Below are positions 52,658 through 61,837 of a DNA stretch of 64,000 nucleotides, one piece after another. The notes under the pieces are model-generated. The model was not told where the DNA came from and searched no databases. It saw only the letters and a list, made by a program, of their open reading frames with translations. How positions within the stretch are numbered: the first letter of the stretch is position 1; each line of letters begins with the position of its first letter. A program made the translations under genes and the position numbers. This DNA comes from Synechococcus sp. NOUM97013. GTDB lineage: Bacteria; Cyanobacteriota; Cyanobacteriia; PCC-6307; Cyanobiaceae. The stretch is from positions 248,001 through 312,000 of the forward strand of contig NZ_CP047941.1 of assembly GCF_014279815.1 (NCBI RefSeq), given 5' to 3'.

Positions 52658-53712
52658 CAGGCCACCTTCTCCATCATTTGGTGGTGTTCGACGTAATCCA
52701 GACTCCATTCGCTGGGAGCGTCGGCGATGCGCTGCTGCAGGCGCTTGAACACGGTGTCTGCTGCGGCCTCGCCAGCGGCACCGGCAAAGCTGTGGCGGCT
52801 CCAGCTGCGGATCGTCGCCATCAACCCAGCGGCGAAAGCGTCCGTGTCACCGTTTTCGTTCCAGCGGCGGCGGTAGGGGCATTTCACGTAAACCGTGCGC
52901 TCATCCACAAGGCGCAGACCATTGCGGTAGGGCGCCGAGCTGGTGTCCTTCAAGGGAGCCATGAACTCCTCAGGGGATTTGTAGAAGTTCAGAACTGTTC
53001 CGTTGCGGTACTGCTCCTCGCTGATCAGGCCTTCGTCCGCCATGCCACGCCAAATCTGGTGCAGCTGGTCATGCACGTTGCGGGTTTCGCCGCCGTTATG
53101 GCCGAGATAAAGGCCCGCTTCGTCACGGGAGAGGTTCACGGTCAGTAGTCGGCCGCCCACCTTCAGCTCGCGGCTGCGCAGCTCAAGGATGTGGGTCCAA
53201 TCCTGCATCGCCTGGGTGGTGAAGCGCTGGAGCGCGTCGGCATCACCGGAGGCCAGCACATGGGTGTGGCTGTCGAGGGGGCCAGGGGAGGTGCTCAGCC
53301 AATGCATGGCCGTGGCGGAGAAGCCGAAGCTCACGCTGTTCGGCGCTACAGAGGGCTCGTAGAAGCTGCGGGCACTCACCAAAACGGTTGGCTTCGGATC
53401 GCGGGGGATCTGCAGGGCCAGGTTGTTGGCCAACGCAATGTTGTCGTTGCTTGGCAGGTCGTTGCCGATCAGCGTCAGGTGGGCCTTGGGCTGGTTGGCA
53501 TGCAGGCGATCCAGCACCTGATTCCAGAGCCCGACTGCGGTGCCACCGTCGGCAGCCCCGTAATCGATCAGGACATGGCTGTCAGTAACAGCCAGTTGAT
53601 TCACACAAGTCAGGGCCCAGTCGGAGGCGGCTTCGATGCAGAGGAGAGCGCCTTCGGTCTGCGCGCTGTAACCCGTGGTCATGGCGATGGCCATGGACCT
53701 CGTCAGCGTCAA
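52657..53712 (-). CDS. SABATH-like SAM-dependent carboxyl methyltransferase
   Basis: The SAM motif VLIDYGAADGGTAVGLWNQV corresponds to the D-x-G-x-x-x-G region of the SABATH family (salicylate/jasmonate/indole-acetate-type carboxyl methyltransferases). YEPSVAPNSVSFGFSATAMHWLS matches the conserved S-S-A-x-HWLS region. The length is 351 residues. It is the first gene of the four-gene operon. It likely methylates a carboxyl or related group on a small molecule. Start candidates within the frame are ATG codons at 53712, 53694 and 53682. Confidence 0.78.
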   Translation of the reverse strand: MTLTRSMAIAMTTGYSAQTEGALLCIEAASDWALTCVNQLAVTDSHVLIDYGAADGGTAVGLWNQVLDRLHANQPKAHLTLIGNDLPSNDNIALANNLALQIPRDPKPTVLVSARSFYEPSVAPNSVSFGFSATAMHWLSTSPGPLDSHTHVLASGDADALQRFTTQAMQDWTHILELRSRELKVGGRLLTVNLSRDEAGLYLGHNGGETRNVHDQLHQIWRGMADEGLISEEQYRNGTVLNFYKSPEEFMAPLKDTSSAPYRNGLRLVDERTVYVKCPYRRRWNENGDTDAFAAGLMATIRSWSRHSFAGAAGEAAADTVFKRLQQRIADAPSEWSLDYVEHHQMMEKVA

Positions 53713-53769
53713 GTTCCACCGTACAGACTGAGTCTTGTTCAGGCTTGCGATTCGCCTGGTCGGGTGGGA

Positions 53770-54357
53770 TCAGTTCGCCTTCAGCAGTTGGCGCAGTTGC
53801 GGTTCCAGCAATGTGAAGGCTCGCCCCCGATGGCCGTGACTTTTCTTCTCCTTCAGTGACATTTCAGCGAAGGTACGGCCGGTGCCGTTCACTTCGAAAA
53901 TCGGGTCGTAGCCAAATCCCTTGTCGCCACGCGCTGTTTCGGTGATGCGTCCTTCACAGCGGCCTTCCACCTCAAGCAGAACCGTGCCATCGGGAGCCGC
54001 CACGCACAGCGCTGCGCAGAAGCGGGCCGTGCGGTCCTGCTGGTCTCCCAGAGCCTTCAGCAAGCGCGCAATCCGTTCCGGGTCGCTTGGGGCGTAGCGG
54101 GCCGAATGCACCCCAGGTGCCCCATCGAGGGCATCGACACTGAGGCCCGAGTCATCCGCCAGTGCCCATTCACCTGTTGCAGCAGCAACGGCCAGCGCCT
54201 TGATCCGGGCGTTGGCGGCAAAGGTGCTGCCGGTTTCCTCCACCTCCAGACCCTGAGGTTGCGGTCGTACCAGCAGGGGCAGATCGCTGAGCAGTCCTTC
54301 GAATTCCCGGATCTTGCCCTGGTTTCCGCTGGCGATGACCAGTGTGCGCGTGCTCAT
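53770..54357 (-). CDS. rdgB: XTP/dITP diphosphatase (non-canonical purine NTP pyrophosphatase)
   Basis: RdgB/HAM1 removes deaminated purine nucleotides from the pool. LVIASGNQGKIREFEGLL at the N-terminus, ALADDSGLSVDALDGAPGVHSARYA in the centre and GDKGFGYDPIFE are family signatures. The length of 195 residues is normal. It follows the phosphohexomutase gene by two bases, so both are on one transcript. Confidence 0.96.
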   Translation of the reverse strand: MSTRTLVIASGNQGKIREFEGLLSDLPLLVRPQPQGLEVEETGSTFAANARIKALAVAAATGEWALADDSGLSVDALDGAPGVHSARYAPSDPERIARLLKALGDQQDRTARFCAALCVAAPDGTVLLEVEGRCEGRITETARGDKGFGYDPIFEVNGTGRTFAEMSLKEKKSHGHRGRAFTLLEPQLRQLLKAN

Positions 54358-54359
54358 GC

Positions 54360-55841
54360 TCAGGCCGCCTCCGCAAAGCTGCGGGCCCAGGCCAGCACTG
54401 CTGCCACCCGGTCAGCATCGGGTGCTTCGCAGTAGAGCCGCAGCAGCGGCTCGGTGCCCGAGAAGCGCAGCATCAACCAGTAACTGGCTCCCAGCCTCAG
54501 TTTCACGCCGTCGGTGGTGATCACCTCCTGCACCGGCATGCCTGCGATCTCCTGAGGGGGTGTGGTTGCCAGCAGCGATTCGAGGCGGCGGCGGGACTCC
54601 ATGTCGGCCAATCGCAGATCGAGACGGTCGTAATGGCTTGCGCCGCCGCAGCGTTGGCGCAGCGCTTCCATCCGTGCGCCCAGGGGTTGACCGCCCTGCA
54701 CCAAGGCTTCCAGCACCAGCATTGCTGCAAACAGGGCATCCCGTTCCGGCAGGTGCATGCCAAAGCCAACGCCGCCGGACTCCTCTCCGCCGATCAGCAC
54801 CTCTCCGGCCAGCATTTCCGAGGCGATGTATTTGAAACCGACGGGCAGCTCCAGCACCTCACGGCCCAGGTCCTCCGCCACCAGGCGCATCAGATCGGAA
54901 CCACTGACGGTTTTCACCACAGATCCCGGCAGGTTGCGGGTGCCTGCCAGGTGATCGATCAGCAGGGGCATCAGCTGCTGGGTGCTGCAGAAGTTGCCTT
55001 GCTCGTCCACAGCGGCGATGCGGTCGCCATCGCCGTCGAACACCAGGCCCACGGCGGGCTGGCCCCGTTGGCTGCAGGCCTGCACGGCTGCGATCAGTTC
55101 CTTCAGGTGAGGTGCAAGTGGCTCCGGAGGGCAGCCCCCGAACAAGGGATCACGGTTGCTGCGGATCTCCGACACGAGACCGTCGACGTCGGTGCCCAGC
55201 AGGTCCTGCACACATCCGGCTGCGGAGCCGTGCATCGGGTCCACAATCACCCTCAGCCCCATCGATTTCAGCCCTGCGCGGATCCCCTCCAAATCAAGTT
55301 TGCGACGCAGGCCTTCGAGGTGCTCGCTGCGGCCATCGAAGCGTTCCAGTTCGCCGGCGACTGGGACGCTGACCGCTCCAGCGGCCAGTCGCTCTTCCAC
55401 GGCTGCGGTGAAGTCGCCCTCGACCGACCCCCCAAACGGACCCTTGATCTTCAAGCCAAGCCATTCCGGTGGGTTGTGGCTGGCGGTGATCACCAGGGCC
55501 CCGAGGGCCTGGCGTTCCACCACAGTCCAGCTGCAGGCTGGGGTTGGAACGGCTGAGCTGGTCAGTAGGGGTGTGAGGCCGACTCCGCGGACGGCGGATG
55601 CAATCGCTTCGGCCAGTTCCGGTGCCAGGAAGCGACGGTCATAGCCGATCACCACGGTGCGGCTCTTCAGTCCTGCCGGTGCCTGATAAGCGAGCTCCTG
55701 CGCTGAGGCTGCCGCGACGGGCAGCAGCCGTTCCACGGTGATGTCCACACCAAGGATTCCCCGCCATCCGTCAGTGCCGAAGCGGATGGGTGCTGCAGCC
55801 AGAGGGAGGGGAGGCGACGCCATGGGATGCCTGTGCTGCAT
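54360..55841 (-). CDS. Phosphoglucomutase/phosphomannomutase family protein
   Basis: This alpha-D-phosphohexomutase has the phosphoserine loop LVITASHNPPEWLGLKIKG, the metal loop VGLVFDGDGDRIAAVDE, and the sugar-binding GGEESGGVGF. The C-terminal RFSGTEPLLRLY binds phosphate. It interconverts hexose-1- and -6-phosphates for sugar nucleotides and glycogen. Start candidates are ATG 55841 or the more usual-looking ATG 55823 (MASPPLPL). It could feed UDP-glucose to ugd. Confidence 0.93.
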   Translation of the reverse strand: MQHRHPMASPPLPLAAAPIRFGTDGWRGILGVDITVERLLPVAAASAQELAYQAPAGLKSRTVVIGYDRRFLAPELAEAIASAVRGVGLTPLLTSSAVPTPACSWTVVERQALGALVITASHNPPEWLGLKIKGPFGGSVEGDFTAAVEERLAAGAVSVPVAGELERFDGRSEHLEGLRRKLDLEGIRAGLKSMGLRVIVDPMHGSAAGCVQDLLGTDVDGLVSEIRSNRDPLFGGCPPEPLAPHLKELIAAVQACSQRGQPAVGLVFDGDGDRIAAVDEQGNFCSTQQLMPLLIDHLAGTRNLPGSVVKTVSGSDLMRLVAEDLGREVLELPVGFKYIASEMLAGEVLIGGEESGGVGFGMHLPERDALFAAMLVLEALVQGGQPLGARMEALRQRCGGASHYDRLDLRLADMESRRRLESLLATTPPQEIAGMPVQEVITTDGVKLRLGASYWLMLRFSGTEPLLRLYCEAPDADRVAAVLAWARSFAEAA

Positions 55842-55876
55842 GTGGATCTAGCAGCCGGCCGCCGTAACGTCGGCGG

Positions 55877-57388
55877 ATGGGTGACACCCCTTCCGTTGAC
55901 AAGCCACTCAACGACAGACTGCTGCGCAGTTGGACTCGTTGTCGCCGCCGCGCCTGGCTGGATCGCCATGGTGACCCCGCTCTGCGCGTTTACACAGCCC
56001 ACAGGACGCTTCAGCTCGACGATCAGCAGCGCAGCTTCGTGGCCTTGCTGCCGCGCAAGCCAGGTCATGGCATCGACGCCTGTGCACGCGGTGATGCGGG
56101 GGTGGTTGGCCTGCGATTGACGGGTTTCACCGTGGATGGACACCGTCTCGAAGCCCATCCGGTGTTGTTACAGCGTCAGTCAGGCCAGAGCCGATGGGGT
56201 GATTACAGCTACAAGCCGGTGCTGGCCCGCCAGGGGAGACGTCTTACACGCGAGCATCGCCTGCAGCTGGCACTTTCCGCCCGGCTGCTGTCGGATCTTC
56301 AGCAGGCTCCGGTGACCCATGGCTTGGCTCTCGCTGGAGCGGGTCGGCGCTTGGAAAAGGAAACGGTTGCTTTAGGTGACAGCCTGCAGCGCCAGCTGGA
56401 TGAAGCCCTGCGCAAGCTGGCGGCCGACCTGGAACGGCCTACGCCTCCACCATTGGCGGCTGATCGGCGCAAATGCACCCTCTGCAGTTGGCGGGGTGTC
56501 TGCAATGCCGAAGCCCGTCGGGAGGGACACCTCAGTGAGGTCAGCGGCATCGGCGCCAAGCGCCGGGACATGCTGCTTGAACTCGGTATCGACAGCCTGA
56601 AGACGCTGGCCGATGCGGACCCAGTCGTACTGGAAGCGCACTTGAAGCACTTCGGCGAACAGCATGGTGCTATGGCGGCACCGCTGGTGGCCCAGGCTCG
56701 GGCGCAACGGGATGGACAGGTGGAGTCCCTGCTCCCGTCGTCTCCCGCACTGCCGGAACTGGTGGATGCTCCCGGGGTGCTGCTCTATGACATCGAATCC
56801 GACCCGGATGCTCGCGACGACTTTCTGCATGGATTCGTGCGTCTGTCTCGGGATGGGAACGGCAGCTGGGCCCTGGATAGCGCCACCTATCACCCCTTGC
56901 TGGTGCTGCAGGAGCATGGTGAAGCCCGTTGCTGGAAGCGTCTCAGTCGCTTCCTGGCCCACTATCCCGATTGGCCGGTGCTCCACTACGGGGAGACGGA
57001 ATCCCTGGCGTTGCGCAAGATGGCGCAGCGCCAGGGTGTGTCTGAGGCGGATCAACAGGCGTTGCGGCATCGACTGGTGGATGTGCACGCCCGCCTACGC
57101 CTTCACTGGCGGATGCCTCTCAACAGCTACGGCTTGAAAACCGTGGCGGATTGGCTGGGGTTCCGCTGGAGCCAGGTCGGGGTGGATGGCGCTCGGGCTC
57201 TGCTCTGGTGGAGGCAGTGGCGAGGGACCGGTCGTCGCGATCGTGGACCGGTTCAAGCCTTGCGCTGGATCTTCACCTACAACCGGGATGACGGCATGGC
57301 CACCTGGGCCGTGGCCGCCTGGATGTTGGCTCAAGATCGCTCTCTTCAGTCCCCCATCGGTGGATCACAGAACCCTCCGGGCCGTTGA
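55877..57388 (+). CDS. TM0106-family RecB-like protein with RNase-H-like C-terminal domain
   Basis: The N-terminal half resembles a RecB/Cas4-type nuclease with four cysteines, C22 and C200-xx-C203-x5-C209, that could hold a [4Fe-4S] cluster. A helix-hairpin-helix-like segment (VSGIGAKRRDMLLELGIDSL) follows, then a DnaQ/RNase-H-like domain beginning VLLYDIESDPD, in which D-x-E is the usual first metal motif. In the RecB part the expected D-x-K active-site strand reads YSYKPVLARQ, so the nuclease centre may be lost. The start is ATG 55877. Its last 43 bases overlap the convergent ygfZ gene. Confidence 0.8.
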   Translation: MGDTPSVDKPLNDRLLRSWTRCRRRAWLDRHGDPALRVYTAHRTLQLDDQQRSFVALLPRKPGHGIDACARGDAGVVGLRLTGFTVDGHRLEAHPVLLQRQSGQSRWGDYSYKPVLARQGRRLTREHRLQLALSARLLSDLQQAPVTHGLALAGAGRRLEKETVALGDSLQRQLDEALRKLAADLERPTPPPLAADRRKCTLCSWRGVCNAEARREGHLSEVSGIGAKRRDMLLELGIDSLKTLADADPVVLEAHLKHFGEQHGAMAAPLVAQARAQRDGQVESLLPSSPALPELVDAPGVLLYDIESDPDARDDFLHGFVRLSRDGNGSWALDSATYHPLLVLQEHGEARCWKRLSRFLAHYPDWPVLHYGETESLALRKMAQRQGVSEADQQALRHRLVDVHARLRLHWRMPLNSYGLKTVADWLGFRWSQVGVDGARALLWWRQWRGTGRRDRGPVQALRWIFTYNRDDGMATWAVAAWMLAQDRSLQSPIGGSQNPPGR

Positions 57389-58206
57389 AGCGTGATCGGG
57401 ATCGCCTCGGCGCCGGCTTCCAGCCTCTCGGCATCAAGGGCCTGGCGTCGCACCAGGGCTAGACCGAACCATTGGCCTGACTGCGGGTTGCGTGCTGCGC
57501 TGGTGATCACACCGGCCCGCTCGGCGTTCAGGCTCAAGCGGTCGCCGCTCTTCAGTCGAGGCTCCTCAAAGGCTGTGGTGCTGCGCCAGCTGCGCAGTTG
57601 CTGTTTCACGCCACCACGGGACGCGAGCTTGGCCACGGTCTCCTGACCGAGGTAACAGCCTTTGTCGAGTTTCACCCACTGGGCTAGGCCCAGTTCAAAG
57701 GGATTGGTGTCTCCGTTGAGCTCCGCATCGCTCAGCGGCCAGCCCTCCCGCAGTCGCCAGGCTTCCAGCTGCTGCGCTGAAGCCGACGTCGATTCATTCC
57801 AGGCCGCTGGGGGCTCTGCGCCGTCATCCAGCCAAAGCACCGCTTCTGTTGCCGATAACTGTCCCTGTTGAAGGCGCTGCAGCCGGCGCTGATCCCGTAT
57901 CGGGCCCAGTCGCACCCGGTCGGCCGGAAAGATGACCCGATCGAAACCCTGTGTCACGAGCTCGGGGTTGCCGTGCAGCACCAGCACATCGGCTCCTGTG
58001 TCATCCAGTTGGATCTCCAGCAGAGCCTGCACGCGGCCCGTGGCATTCAGCCAGCAGGCCGGAATCAGTTCGCCCTCGCTGGCACTATTCACGCTTGCGC
58101 TGGTCTGGCCGTGCAAAAAGCCGGCGCAGCCGCTGCCCTCGAGTCGGAGGAGCGGGAAGGTGGCGTCCCAGATCAGGCTGTCCATCGCTTGCATTGCTGT
58201 CGTCAC
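57346..58206 (-). CDS. ygfZ: Folate-binding Fe-S cluster protein YgfZ (GcvT-like)
   Basis: YgfZ helps repair or assemble certain Fe-S enzymes using tetrahydrofolate. The diagnostic motif K-G-C-Y-x-G-Q-E appears as [15 protein letters not shown]. The length of 286 residues is typical. It overlaps pyrE upstream by four bases (ATGA), and its 3' end overlaps the convergent RecB-like gene by 43 bases. Confidence 0.92.
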   Translation of the reverse strand: MTTAMQAMDSLIWDATFPLLRLEGSGCAGFLHGQTSASVNSASEGELIPACWLNATGRVQALLEIQLDDTGADVLVLHGNPELVTQGFDRVIFPADRVRLGPIRDQRRLQRLQQGQLSATEAVLWLDDGAEPPAAWNESTSASAQQLEAWRLREGWPLSDAELNGDTNPFELGLAQWVKLDKGCYLGQETVAKLASRGGVKQQLRSWRSTTAFEEPRLKSGDRLSLNAERAGVITSAARNPQSGQWFGLALVRRQALDAERLEAGAEAIPITLQRPGGFCDPPMGD

Positions 58207-58784
58207 TGGGTCAGTTCTGCGGCGCGGGCCGCGATCTCGCTCAGGCGAAACAGGCTCATCAACTGAAGTCCTGCGGCCTCCATCGCTTCGGCTCCGCCTT
58301 CCTCGCGGTCGACGATCGTCACCACGCGTTCCACGCTGTAGCCGGCCTCTTTGAGTTGGTTGACAGCCTTGATGGACGACCCGCCTGTGGTGACCACGTC
58401 CTCAAGCACCGTTACCCGCGCCCCCGCTGCAGGCAAAGGGCCTTCGAGCCAGGCGCCGGTGCCGTGGCCCTTCGCTTCCTTGCGAACGATCAGTGCATCC
58501 AGGGCGCGTCCCTGTTGGGCGGCGGCCATGGCGACACCGCTCACTAGAGGATCAGCTCCCAGGGTCAGCCCGCCCACGGCCGCGGCGTCCGCTTCCACCA
58601 GCGCCAGCATGGCGGGGCTGAGCAACGCCAGGCCACTGCCGCTGAGCGCCACGGGTTTGCAGTTCACGTAATGGTTGCTGCTGCGGCCGGAAGCGAGGGT
58701 GAACTGTCCATGCCGATAGGCCTCTTGGGCCAGGCGGTTGAGCAGGACATCACGGTCCATGGTCGTGTCGGAACGATCGGACAT
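58203..58784 (-). CDS. pyrE: Orotate phosphoribosyltransferase
   Basis: PyrE makes orotidine-5'-phosphate in pyrimidine synthesis. The PRPP-binding motif [18 protein letters not shown] and the [20 protein letters not shown] start region are characteristic. The length is 193 residues; ATG 58784 or a second ATG at 58760 can serve as the start. It is coupled with ygfZ. Confidence 0.96.
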   Translation of the reverse strand: MSDRSDTTMDRDVLLNRLAQEAYRHGQFTLASGRSSNHYVNCKPVALSGSGLALLSPAMLALVEADAAAVGGLTLGADPLVSGVAMAAAQQGRALDALIVRKEAKGHGTGAWLEGPLPAAGARVTVLEDVVTTGGSSIKAVNQLKEAGYSVERVVTIVDREEGGAEAMEAAGLQLMSLFRLSEIAARAAELTQ

Positions 58785-58843
58785 GGGGACTGGTGCACAG
58801 CGGATCCTCTGCCTAGTTTGCGCGCAGTGGTGTCTGGTCCCCT

Positions 58844-59353
58844 GTGAATCGGCAACGGTTGGGAGTGCTACTGGTGTTGCTCACGCTGGGTGCAGTCCCG
58901 GCTGTGCAGTCACGGCCGGTGATCTGTTCAACGACCCTGGAAGCGCCTCCACCTGCTCAGGAGCCTGGAATGCCGGTGGAGGTGACCCGTTGCGCACCGG
59001 TGCAGTCCACGACTGCTCTGGTTGAGGAGCGTTTCTATACCTGGACCGCTCCCTTCGCCAGTGGCGTTGACCTGTTGCATCAGGTCACCGATGTGCTCGG
59101 GATCGCAGTGGGAGGCGTTCAGGGCAACCGATTCATGGGTTTCGGCTTCCCCGATCAGACGATCATCTGGGATGGCACGGCGCTTGAGAACACGTATGCA
59201 GTTTTGCTCGAAGAGCAGAGCGACCCTGTGCCCTGGCGCACCGTGGACATCTTCAACGGCTTTGACGGCAGCCTTGCGGATGACGCTCGGCCCTCTGTTC
59301 CGGAGAGAGCAACAGCTGACACCACCTTCCCGCCGGTGCGTGCCCTGTGGTAA
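58844..59353 (+). CDS. Secreted protein of unknown function
   Basis: A 169-residue protein starting at GTG 58844 with a signal peptide ([19 protein letters not shown]). The mature part contains [31 protein letters not shown] and [21 protein letters not shown] do not recognise a domain. Two cysteines (in VICSTT and TRCAPV) could form a disulfide in the periplasm or lumen. It is divergent from pyrE and ends 14 bases before the tRNA gene. Confidence 0.65.
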   Translation: MNRQRLGVLLVLLTLGAVPAVQSRPVICSTTLEAPPPAQEPGMPVEVTRCAPVQSTTALVEERFYTWTAPFASGVDLLHQVTDVLGIAVGGVQGNRFMGFGFPDQTIIWDGTALENTYAVLLEEQSDPVPWRTVDIFNGFDGSLADDARPSVPERATADTTFPPVRALW

Positions 59354-59367
59354 GACCACCGACCAAG

Positions 59368-59440
59368 GGGGGTCTAGCAATCTGGTGAATGCAGCGAACT
59401 CATAATTCGCCTAAGGCGGGTTCGATCCCCGCGACCCCCA
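59368..59440 (+). tRNA. tRNA with CAT anticodon, probably elongator tRNA-Met
   Basis: A full cloverleaf fits: acceptor GGGGGTC paired with GACCCCC, D-arm from TAGCAATCTGG, anticodon stem GCGAA/TTCGC with loop CTCATAA (anticodon CAT at 59401-59403), T-arm GCGGG-TTCGATC-CCCGC, and discriminator A. The first acceptor pair G-C excludes the initiator tRNA-fMet. The same loop is used by tRNA-Ile2, in which C34 is changed to lysidine, so that identity cannot be excluded. Confidence 0.95.
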
Positions 59441-59453
59441 TCACATTGGATTG

Positions 59454-60767
59454 ATGCGCACCCTGCTGCTGATCGCGCTGCTGGTTCTTCCGGCTCTGTT
59501 CGCAGCGGCAGAGGTGGCGCTGCTGCGTCTGCGTCCTAGCCAGGTGCAGGAGCTCACGGAAGAGGGTCGCCCCGGCGCACAGTCGGTGCAGCGCCTGCAG
59601 CGGCGGCTGCGCATCGCACTGCTGATGACCCAGTTCGGAGCCTGCCTGTCCCTGGTGGCTCTGGGCTGGATTGGTCGAGGCTTCGGTCAGCGCTGGTGGC
59701 CCCTGGGGATGCCCTCCGGACGCTGGTGGGACCTGGTCTGGTTTCTGTTGCTGGTCGTGCTGGCGACGCTGGTGGCTGGATTGTTGCCCAGGGCCTGGGT
59801 GCTCAGCCGTCCAGAAATGGCCGCCCTGCAACTCGGCCCTGTGCTGGAGGGTGCGATCCGGGTGATGCGCCCCGTGCTCTCGGCTCTGGATGCATTGGCT
59901 GCGTTGCTGCTGCGTTTGGCCGGGCTGAACCAACGCTGGGATCAACCGGTGCCTGCCCTGACAGCGGGTGAGCTGGAGACGCTCATCGAAAGCGGAGCTG
60001 TGACCGGTCTCAAGCCCGATGAACGCAACATCCTCGAAGGGGTTTTCGCTCTGCGAGACACCCAGGTGCGGGAAGTGATGGTGCCGCGCTCGGGCATGGT
60101 CACGCTGCCTGTGGAAGTGCGCTTCGCGGAGTTGATGGAAGCGGTCCACCGCACGCGTCACGCCCGATTCCCAGTGATCGGTCAGTCGCTGGATGATGTG
60201 CGCGGCGTGCTGGATCTGCGCCATCTGGCCGAACCCATTGCCCGAGGTGAGTTGCGTGAGGACTCATGGCTGGAGCCCTATCTCACCCCGGTGGAGACCG
60301 TGTCTGAGACCAGCAATCTCGCAGATCTGCTCGCGATCATCCAGTCAGGACATCCCTTCCTGCTCGTGGTGGATGAGCATGGTGGCACCGAGGGTTTGGT
60401 CACGGCTGCGGACCTCACTGGCGAGATCGTCGGCGATGAACCCGAAGATGAAACGGATGAACCCGACTTGCTGCCAGTGGCGGAGCAGCCGGGAACCTGG
60501 TCAGTGGCTGGGGATCTCGAAATTGTCGAACTGAACCGGCAGTTGCAGCTGGATCTGCCGGAAGCCGACGACCATCACACGCTGGCTGGCTTCCTGCTGG
60601 AACGCCTTCAGCACATTCCTTCTCCTGGCGAGGCCCTCAGTCACGGAGGCCTTCAGTTCGAGATCGTGTCGATGGCCGGTCCGAGAATTGCGCGGGTCTA
60701 TCTCGTGCAAACAGAGGAACCCGAAGCGCCTCTGGATCCTCACAATCGGGAACAGGGCGCGACGTAA
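59454..60767 (+). CDS. CNNM/HlyC-CorC-family membrane protein with CBS domains
   Basis: The protein has an N-terminal CNNM membrane domain with about three spans (starting LLLIALLVLPALFAAAEVAL), then LKPDERNILEGVFALRDTQV-REVMVPR, which leads into two CBS domains (about residues 215-335), and a C-terminal CorC_HlyC domain (WSVAGDLEIVELNRQL, HTLAGFLLERLQHIP). Such proteins are linked with Mg or other cation transport. ATG 59454 is chosen; a TTG precedes it. It begins 13 bases after the tRNA. Confidence 0.9.
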   Translation: MRTLLLIALLVLPALFAAAEVALLRLRPSQVQELTEEGRPGAQSVQRLQRRLRIALLMTQFGACLSLVALGWIGRGFGQRWWPLGMPSGRWWDLVWFLLLVVLATLVAGLLPRAWVLSRPEMAALQLGPVLEGAIRVMRPVLSALDALAALLLRLAGLNQRWDQPVPALTAGELETLIESGAVTGLKPDERNILEGVFALRDTQVREVMVPRSGMVTLPVEVRFAELMEAVHRTRHARFPVIGQSLDDVRGVLDLRHLAEPIARGELREDSWLEPYLTPVETVSETSNLADLLAIIQSGHPFLLVVDEHGGTEGLVTAADLTGEIVGDEPEDETDEPDLLPVAEQPGTWSVAGDLEIVELNRQLQLDLPEADDHHTLAGFLLERLQHIPSPGEALSHGGLQFEIVSMAGPRIARVYLVQTEEPEAPLDPHNREQGAT

Positions 60768-60822
60768 ACCGCTGGGTTTCGCAGCGATCACCGATAATCA
60801 GCCGGTTCGCGCAGCCGCACTG

Positions 60823-61827
60823 ATGACCGACCCCATGGTTCCGGTGAAGGTCGGTGTGATCGGGATTGGCAATATGGGCTGGCATCACGCCCGTGTGCTC
60901 AGTCTTCTCAAGGACGCGGAGCTGGTCGGTGTCGCTGACCCGGATGCGCAACGTGGTTCCTTGGCCACCGAACAATTCGGATGCCGCTGGTTCGCTGACT
61001 ACCGCGACATGCTCAGTGAGGTGGAGGCGGTGTGCATCGCGGTGCCGACGCTTCTGCATCACCCGGTGGGTCTGGCCTGCCTTGAAGCGGGATTGCATGT
61101 CCTGATCGAAAAGCCGATCGCCGCCAGCCAGGAGGAAGCCGCAGCACTTAGCGAGGCTGCCAGTCGTGTCGGCAGGCTGCTCCAGGTCGGACACATCGAG
61201 CGCTTCAACCCTGCCTTCCGTGAACTCACCAAGGTGGTGGCCAATGAGGAAGTGGTGGTGCTCGAAGCCCGGCGTCACAGTCCTCACGCTGATCGTGCCA
61301 ATGACGTGTCGGTGGTGCTCGACCTGATGATTCACGACCTGGATCTCGTGCTCGAACTCGCCGGTTCGTCGGTGGTGCATTTGGCTGCGGCTGGAGGTCG
61401 CAGCGCTGAGGGGCCGATCGACTACGTCAACGCGACCCTCGGTTTTGAGAACGGTGTGGTGGCCAGCCTCACGGCCAGCAAGATGAGTCACCGCAAGATC
61501 CGCACCCTCAGTGCGCATTGCCGCTCAAGCCTGGTGGAAACCGATTTCCTCAACCACAACCTGCACATTCATCGCAGGGCCCATGAGTGGTACTCCGCGG
61601 ATCACGGAGAGCTGCTCTATCGCAACGACGGATTCATCGAGGAGGTGAGCACCACCTCCATCGAGCCGTTGTATGCAGAGTTGGAGCATTTTCTCCAGTG
61701 CGTCAGAGGCCGCGAGACTCCAGCTGTGGATGGCCAGCAAGCGTCGCGAGCGTTGAAGCTGGCTGATCTGATCGAACAGGCTGTTGAGCAACCTGGCGTC
61801 GGCGTTCCGATTCAGTCCCCGATCTGA
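60823..61827 (+). CDS. Gfo/Idh/MocA-family oxidoreductase
   Basis: The NAD(P)-binding start KVGVIGIGNMGWHHARVL, the EKPIAAS motif with the catalytic lysine, and GHIERFNPAFREL place it in the family that oxidises or reduces sugars, inositols or nucleotide sugars (WbpB/WlbA-like members included). The length is 334 residues from ATG 60823; ATG 60835 is an alternative and the longer frame to 60688 overlaps the CNNM gene. The substrate is unknown; it might take part in glycan sugar synthesis with one of the DegT aminotransferases. Confidence 0.88.
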   Translation: MTDPMVPVKVGVIGIGNMGWHHARVLSLLKDAELVGVADPDAQRGSLATEQFGCRWFADYRDMLSEVEAVCIAVPTLLHHPVGLACLEAGLHVLIEKPIAASQEEAAALSEAASRVGRLLQVGHIERFNPAFRELTKVVANEEVVVLEARRHSPHADRANDVSVVLDLMIHDLDLVLELAGSSVVHLAAAGGRSAEGPIDYVNATLGFENGVVASLTASKMSHRKIRTLSAHCRSSLVETDFLNHNLHIHRRAHEWYSADHGELLYRNDGFIEEVSTTSIEPLYAELEHFLQCVRGRETPAVDGQQASRALKLADLIEQAVEQPGVGVPIQSPI

Positions 61828-61837
61828 TCTGGATCCG

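Noticed and set aside
54342-55556. A 404-residue plus-strand open frame
   Set aside because: Antisense to the phosphohexomutase, which carries all family signatures; the peptide is rich in Gln and His, as typical shadows are.
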